64,000 nt of DNA. Source: Diadophis punctatus similis (lineage: Eukaryota > Chordata > Lepidosauria > Squamata > Dipsadidae). The position numbers and the translations under genes were made by a program. Location: positions 18,750,001 to 18,814,000 of the forward strand of contig JALIGW010000005.1 of assembly GCA_023053685.1 (NCBI GenBank). The letters are read 5' to 3'. This document shows positions 57,912-64,000 of the stretch, piece by piece. Numbering within the stretch: the stretch's first letter is position 1; each line of letters starts with the position of its first letter. Under the pieces are notes generated by a model. That model worked only from the letters and a program-made list of their open reading frames with translations. It made no database searches and was not told the DNA's origin.

Positions 57912-58054
57912 CAGGGCTGTCAAACTCATGGCCCGCAGGTCGGATGAGTCGGATGAGTCACGCGCTGGCCACACCCATGCCAGTTTGGCGAAGGGGAAAA
58001 ATGTCACGATGCGTCACCTGGTACCACCATGACGATCCAAGTTTGACACCCCTG
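57912..58054. mobile_element. Non-autonomous hAT element (family B, short copy)
   Basis: Termini CAGGGCTGTCAAACTC and complement ending AGTTTGACACCCCTG. The perfect 8-bp duplication GTCTAGGA is at 57904-57911 and 58055-58062. 143 bp long, an internal deletion relative to 17652-17949. Confidence 0.95.
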
Positions 58055-58325
58055 GTCTAGGAGAACAACCAGGTTTTCACAAACTTTTAGAATATTATTG
58101 GGGTATGGGTCATACAGGCCACTGGAGGGGTAACTACGTATTTCAGAAGGCAGGCACCACAACAGAGAAAGCATACTTCCTAGATCATAGTAGATGAAAT
58201 TGAGGAGACCTGGATCATACCACTTTGCTTTATCTTAGAGGCAGACAGCTGGAAGACCAGGCATACTGCAGTATGCACATCATTGCTCATGCCACAGTGG
58301 TCTGGACTATTTGTATCCTCAAGGT

Positions 58326-58457
58326 CAGGGGTTCAAACTAGCAGCCCGCGGGCCAGATGCATCAAACACAGGCCACACCCACTCTGGCTCTGCAAAGGCA
58401 AAAAATGTCATGATACATCACATGACGTCATGTGACATGATCGATTTTACACCCCTG
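58326..58457. mobile_element. Non-autonomous hAT element (family B, short copy)
   Basis: Termini CAGGGGTTCAAACTAG and complement ending GATTTTACACCCCTG. Flanking 8-mers CTCAAGGT and TTCAAGGT, 7 of 8 matching. Contains the palindrome 'catcacatgacgtcatgtga'. Confidence 0.88.
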
Positions 58458-58724
58458 TTCAAGGTGATCTTCAAGCAAAGATCCAATATGCAGGGCACAT
58501 TACAGCAGTCTAACCATGAGGTGAGTAGGGAATGAGTGACCATCTGAAGGGCCTCCCAATTGAATGGGTGCAGCTGGTGCATTAGATGGTTCTCAGTGAA
58601 CCATCTAATGCCATTTGTTCTTTGAGTAGGAACTGTGTGACCAAGATGACTCCCAAGTTATGCATTAGTTTTGAATGGAGAGGTGCAGCCCCATCATTGA
58701 CTAAAAACTGGAGATCCCCAGTAC

Positions 58725-61369
58725 AATCTCCCAGTACAAACTCTGATCATTGCATGATTCACCTTGTACCTGTTTACAGGCAAAGACTTAAAACCACAAA
58801 ACCAACAATTAAATCAGTGAAGACTTGGACTGAGGAGGCAAAGGTAAAGCTATAGGCTTGCTTTGACTACACTGATTGGAATATTTTTGAAGATACCTCT
58901 GCAGACCTGGATGAACTCACAGATACTATAACATCATATGTCAGCTTCTGTGAAGACCTATGTGTACCGACCATGAACTTGAGAATATACAGCAACAACA
59001 AACCTTGGTTCACAGCTAAACTTAAGCAGCTACGTCGTTCCAAAGAGGAAGCCTATAGAAAAGGTGATAAAATGCTGTACAATCAGGTCAGAAATGTATT
59101 AACAAGGGAGATCAGAGCAGCAAAAAGGAACTACTCTGAAAAGCTAAAGAATCAGTTCTCAACAAATGAACCAGCAAACATGTGGAGAACTATTTATTTT
59201 ATTTATTTTGCTGTTCTTATATGCCGCCCTACTCCCTGGGGACTCAGGATGGCGTACAACAGAGTATAAGAACAATATAAAAACAGTAGCAAAAATAATG
59301 AATGATTTAAAACATTGATTAATAAAAGATTAAAAAGCCAAACAACACATTCATACCTGGGGGAGACCTAAGATGTTCATCGGTCACATCACCCCGCCTG
59401 CAGGACGAGCCATGTCTTAATAGCTTTCTGGAAGGCCAGCAAGGTGGCGATAGATCGGATTTCTGGGGGTAGTTGGTTCCAGAGAACCAGAGTCCCCACA
59501 GAGAAGGCTCTTAAAAATAGCACTGGTTATCGCAACCTTCCCAGGTTGAAGGAAATCAACAACTGGCAGATGACCTGAATGTGTTTTATTGCAGGTTTGA
59601 AAGGAAACTACAGCCACCTATCTCCATAACCCCCATCTCAGACACACCAACAGCAGCCAAGCCTCCTACAACGGACCCCATACCATTGGGTTCACATAAG
59701 AAAAGGAAGTGCAAGACCTATTTCACAGACAAAAGCCAAGAAAAGCTCCAGGCCCAGACAAGATAATTCCTTCTTGCTTAAAAGTCTGTGCTGACCAATT
59801 GGCCCCCATCTTCACCTGAATCTTCAATAAATCGCTAGAGATGTGCTATGTTCCTTCTTGCTTCAAATGCTCTACTATCATCCCAGTGCCGAAGAAGCCA
59901 ACCATCAAGGAACTGAACGACTACAGACCAGTTGCTCTAACATCTGTAGTTATGAAAACCTTCGAAAGGTTAGTTCTGTCCCACTTGAAAACCATCATGG
60001 ATCCACTGTTAGACCCCCTGCAATTTGCATACCGAGCAAACAGATCAACAGATGATGCTGTTAATATGGCTCTGCACTACATCCTACAAAATCTTGAATC
60101 TCTAAAGACATAAGCAAGGATCCTCTTTGTAGACTTTAGTTCAGCATTCAATACTATCATTCCAGACACTCTTCTAACTAAGCTAATTAGCTAGCGGTAC
60201 CTGAACACATTTGTAAGTGGATCATAACCTTCCTAACAAACAGGAAGCAGCAGGTGAAGCTAAGCAGAATTACATCAGATACCTGTACAATTAGCACAGA
60301 GGCCCCCCAAGGCTGTGTGCTCTCTCCACTTCTCTTCTCTCTATATACCAATGACTGCATCTCTAATGATCCATCTGTTAAACTACTGAAGTTCACAGAT
60401 GACACAACAGTGATCGGCCTCATTCAAGACAATGATGAATCCACATACAAATTGGAGGTTGGAGGTTGAACAATCTTGTGGTGTGACCGGAACAATCTGG
60501 AACTGAATACACTCAAAACCATAGAAATGGTGGTAGACTTTAGGAGAAACCCGCCCATACTTTCCACCTCTTACAATACTAGACAACACAGTATCAACAG
60601 TAGAGACCTTCAAATTTCTAGGTTCTACCATATCGCAAGATCTAAAATGGACACCTAACATCAAAAACGTCATCAAAAAAGCACAACAAAGAATGTTCTT
60701 TCTGCGCCAACTCAGAAAGCTCAAACTGCCCAAAGAGCTGCTGATACAGTTCTACAGAGGAATTATTGAGTCTGTCATCTGCACCTCTATAACTGTCTGG
60801 TTTGGTTCTGCAACCCAACAAGACAAACAGAGACTTCAGAGGATAATTTGAACTTCAGAAAAAACAATTGCTACCAACCTGCCTTCCATTGAGGACCTGT
60901 ATACTGCACGAGTCAAAAAGAGGACTATGAAAATATTTACAGACGCCTCACATCCTGGACACAAACTGCTTCAACTCCTATCCTCAAAATGATGCTATAG
61001 AGCACTGCACACCAGAACAACTAGACACAAGAACAGTTTTTCCCCGAACGCCATCACTCTACTAAACAAATAATTCCCTCTACACTGTCAAACTATTTAC
61101 TAAGTCCGCACTACTATTAATCTTCTCATGGTTCCCATCACCCATCTCCTCCCACTAATGACTGTATGACTGTAACTTTGTTGCTTGTATCCTTACAATT
61201 TATATTGACTGGTTCCTAATATGATTTGATTGCTCATTTGTACCCAGACTATCATTAAGTGTTGTACCTTATGATTCTTGACTAACATATCTTTTATTTT
61301 ATGTACACTGAGAGCATATGCACCAAGACAAATTTCTTGTGTGTCCAATCACACTTGACCAATAAAAAA
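58725..61369 (+). pseudogene. CR1/L2-group LINE (snake CR1-L3-like), endonuclease and RT remnants
   Basis: Starts inside the AP-endonuclease with 'PSTNSDHCMIHL' (the SDH catalytic motif). It continues through the linker 'NNKPWFTAKLKQLRRSKEEA' (58993-59052), then the RT: '[20 protein letters not shown]' (59882-59941), '[18 protein letters not shown]', 'LFVDFSSAFNTIIPDTLL' (motif A, about 60126-60179) and 'LLKFTDDTTVIGLI' (motif C, about 60380-60421). In motif C the usual FADD reads FTDD. 'FRRNPP' and a C-terminal 'QLRKLKLPKELLIQFYRGII' follow. Multiple stops and frameshifts make it inactive. The 3' end is 'ttgaccaataaaaaattc', leading into the (TTCTA)n array. It is interrupted by an antisense LINE at 59193-59535. 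Confidence 0.88.
59193..59535 (-). mobile_element. LINE family Y 3' part, nested antisense in another LINE
   Basis: On the minus strand it reads 'AFSVGTLVLWNQLPPEIRS' and 'LLAFQKAIKTWL', then a 3' UTR ending 'ataagaacagcaaaataaat'. It interrupts the host LINE between the linker and the RT. Borders are approximate; the host frame resumes with 'LKEINNW' near 59550. Confidence 0.8.
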
Positions 61370-61580
61370 TTCTATTCTATTCTATTCTATTCTATTCTAT
61401 TCTATTCTATTCTATTCTATTCTATTCTATTCTATTCTACTCTACTCTACTCTACTCTACTCTACTCTACTCTACTCTACTCTACTCTACTCTACTCTAT
61501 TCTATTCTATTCTATTCTATTCTATTCTATTCTATTCTATTCTATTCTATTCTATTCTATTCTATTCTACTCTACTCTAC
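61370..61580. repeat. (TTCTA)n / (CTCTA)n pentamer at a LINE tail
   Basis: A period-5 array of about 42 units, beginning exactly where the LINE 3' end stops. A central CTCTA block (about 61437-61498) lies between TTCTA blocks. On the other strand the unit is AATAG, the motif reported for microsatellites seeded by snake CR1-L3 LINEs. Confidence 0.97.
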
Positions 61581-61584
61581 AATG

Positions 61585-62980
61585 TGGCTAAAACATGCAT
61601 AGCCACTTGCTGTATCTTTAAGATTTAGTTCATTTAGTTTATCCAATTTCATGAGAAATATTGCCTGATGTGTAATGTGCTATACTGCCATATTGACTTA
61701 TTATATGAGAAACCTACTAGCTAGCTAAGGTAGTAGATGGTCAATCCAAATCTGGCTCGAGGTTGTAATTCTGGCATCTAAGTTCCCATGCCCTAGCTAT
61801 AAAACCAGTGGCAAGTTTGTATCTTCCTGAATGACTCTTGATATATAGATCCCATAGTTAATATTTAGATTGGTTTATCATTAAATTGGTAATAGTTTTC
61901 AAGCCATCTACATGATTATATGACAGAAACCCTGCATTGCTATTCTAGAAGTGGAACTCTACCTCATAAATTTATATTATAAAGTTAAATGATGGGGCAG
62001 CTACCTGTGTTAAACCAAATAGTTGACTATTTCCAAATATCTACAGAACCCTGTTCCTTTAATATTTGTTAGGCAAGTGGCGATGGTGGCCGGGAAACCA
62101 ATGTAAGCCCCATTAGATGGGCAGGACCAGGAAATCAACTACACAGGAAGGGTAACACTATTTCTATTGAGATTGGCTATTAAAAGAGAATCTTGCAAAT
62201 CTGATAATGCTGTACTCCTCCCTTCAGTGAATTAAAGGAATCTCTGATTTGCTTTCAAATATCATCTGGCTATTCTAGACTTAAAAGTGTTTCAGCCTCT
62301 TTTGCTCAGATAATGAAGGCTGCATTTTTTTCATCCTTCTTATTTTCTACAACCAAGTACATTTGTTTTTTACTATGTTCTTCATGATAATGCAGAACCA
62401 TATTGTCTAGAATTTGGAAAGAAAGACTTCTAAATATGTTGAAAGGTCAAAATAATCAGTCTGGTGTTTTTTTCCCCCTAAGGAAGAAATGATAGAAATG
62501 ATCATTATTTTTGGCTGCAAAGAAACAGAGGAACATAAGATACTGTAGCGTAAAAGAACAACTGCTGTTCTTATTTTAGATTCATCTTGGTACTTTATTT
62601 ATGTATACATGGAATTGTCTTTATCCCATGACAATTCCATCTCTTATGGCTATCAGTAAAGAATAAGTTTATCTTTTCACTTGGAACTCAGGGGAAGCAG
62701 ATACAAATGTTACATGTGGATACTTTTAAAAACAGTCAATTCTTAAAATCAAGATGTCACTGGATCATTGCTTCAAAGTAACAAACACAGCTACAGGTAA
62801 CTTTAGAAATTGTCACTTTCAAATCTAGAACACCTAAAATACTGCCACTGATATAGGGCAGCAACCTCATTATAACTTCCTCTAGGTATTTGGGGGAATA
62901 TTGTTTTTGTTAATAACTCTTAATCTAGTCAAAGGTGAGAAATGTATTCCAAAGTACCTTAAGCAATAAAGGCAGTTTTC
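61585..62980. other. Non-coding, no recognised feature
   Basis: AT-rich, nothing supported. Confidence 0.4.
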
Positions 62981-62984
62981 ATAT

Positions 62985-63778
62985 AGCAACCATTCACAGT
63001 TACGACGGTGATTAAAAAATATTTATCAATCATTACAGTTACAACCTTAACAGTCTATAAAGCAAAGGAAAATGGAAGTAATATCATGAGCAGTGTTGTT
63101 ATTGTTTTACCTAACAATCAAATTGCTAGTCCCAATTGTGGTTGCTAAATGAAGATTACAGGATCACATGTTCTCAACTTATAACTACAATTTCAGTTGG
63201 AACTTCAATTGCTTAGTAAGGCTATTTGCACCTGATTTTATGACCCTTTTATTTTTTGCCATAGTTGTTAAGTGAATTATCCCAGTTGTTAAATGAATCA
63301 CACATTCATTACATGAATCCATCTTTCCCCATTGACTTTGCTTGTTAGAAGCCATGAGGGTAGACCCCAAATGGTGATCATGAGATCCTGGTTTGCTGTA
63401 AGTGACACAATGTAGGAGAGAGACTGGCAGAACCATGGGGGAGGAGTTAAATGAGACATTAGTTTAGAATCATTACATAACCACAATAGAATGAAGTCCA
63501 ACCCCACTTAAATGCAGTTAAAGCTTATCTGTCCAGGTGCTAATCCTGTGCATTGGCTGTAGTAATCAATTAATTAGAACCTTCACATGTGCCCCTGTTT
63601 TTTCGTACCTGATACATAAATACATGCCAGTTGCCAAGTGTCGAAATTTTAATTATGTGAGCATGGGGATGCTGCAATGTTTTTAAATGTGGGGACCAGT
63701 CGTTGGTCACTTTTTTCAGTGCAGTCGTAATTTCAAAGAATCACTAAATGAATGGTTCTAAGTTGAAGACTACCTGTA
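62985..63778. mobile_element. Decayed copies of the TAGTCCTTGACTTA DNA transposon
   Basis: 62985-63060 carries plus-oriented phrases ('cacagttacgacgg', 'cattacagttacaacc'). 63180-63778 is minus-oriented ('gttgttaagtgaattatccc', 'ccccattgactttgcttgtt', and the end 'agttgaagactacctgta'). 63411-63600 does not match the family and may be a further insertion. Confidence 0.6.
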
Positions 63779-64000
63779 ATTTGAGATGTTTTGAACTATA
63801 GAAGTAGACATCAGACTGCTTACTACTGGAGGAACTAAATTAAAGAACATTGGCCTAGAATTTGAAAGAGTTTTTCCTTTCCATACTTATTCTTCAGTCT
63901 TCAACAAAATACAAAAAAAAAGTTGCCATTTTAGACATGATTTCAATCATTTGGAAAAATAACACGACCAATAGTCTTAAAATATTTATTAATTAAAAAA

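Overview
This 64 kb window looks like non-coding DNA from a squamate reptile, most likely a snake. I found no convincing exon of a host protein-coding gene and no rRNA or tRNA gene. The lineage call rests on repeats I recognise: tRNA-derived SINEs whose 3' tail matches Bov-B LINEs (Sauria-type), a second tRNA-derived SINE in seven copies, CR1 3' ends, a CR1/L2-group LINE ending in a long (TTCTA)n array as described for snake CR1-L3 LINEs, a (GATA)n block of the type first known from snake Bkm satellite, and many short hAT elements with 8-bp target duplications. The window is probably intergenic or inside a very large intron.

Layout. 1-14 kb: GATA, pyrimidine and pentamer microsatellites, a CpG-rich hAT element at 1639-2074, partial DNA transposons at 3.4-3.9 kb, scattered SINEs and a long hairpin at 11.5 kb. 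14-18 kb: a Penelope-like fragment with a hammerhead-like core, a LINE C-terminus with its 3' end, more SINEs and a hAT element. 18-23 kb: two copies of a TA-flanked MITE family carrying nested palindromes and GC-rich trinucleotide cores. 24-32 kb: LINE tails and five hAT/hairpin MITEs, several with perfect 8-bp duplications, then a head-to-head Penelope-like foldback. 33.5-36.9 kb (minus strand): the most gene-like part, a DIRS-type retrotransposon with promoter, probable leader intron, intact 529-codon gag-like ORF and a truncated reverse transcriptase. The RT runs directly into the 3' end of an unrelated LINE. 37-57 kb: hAT elements, a third TA-flanked MITE, an intact C-terminal LINE zinc-finger ORF at 42.9 kb, and long low-repeat stretches. 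54.9-56.0 kb: a DNA transposon split by a LINE with an (AAT)n tail. 57.9-61.6 kb: two small hAT elements, then a decayed LINE with endonuclease and RT remnants that is itself interrupted by an antisense LINE. 63 kb: further copies of the DNA transposon.

The only coding capacity is parasitic and mostly decayed. The strongest leads are the DIRS/LINE junction, the DIRS leader architecture, the palindromic modules shared by the hAT and TA-flanked elements, and the link between LINE tails and microsatellites. Family names come from recognising motifs by eye; no database search was possible.
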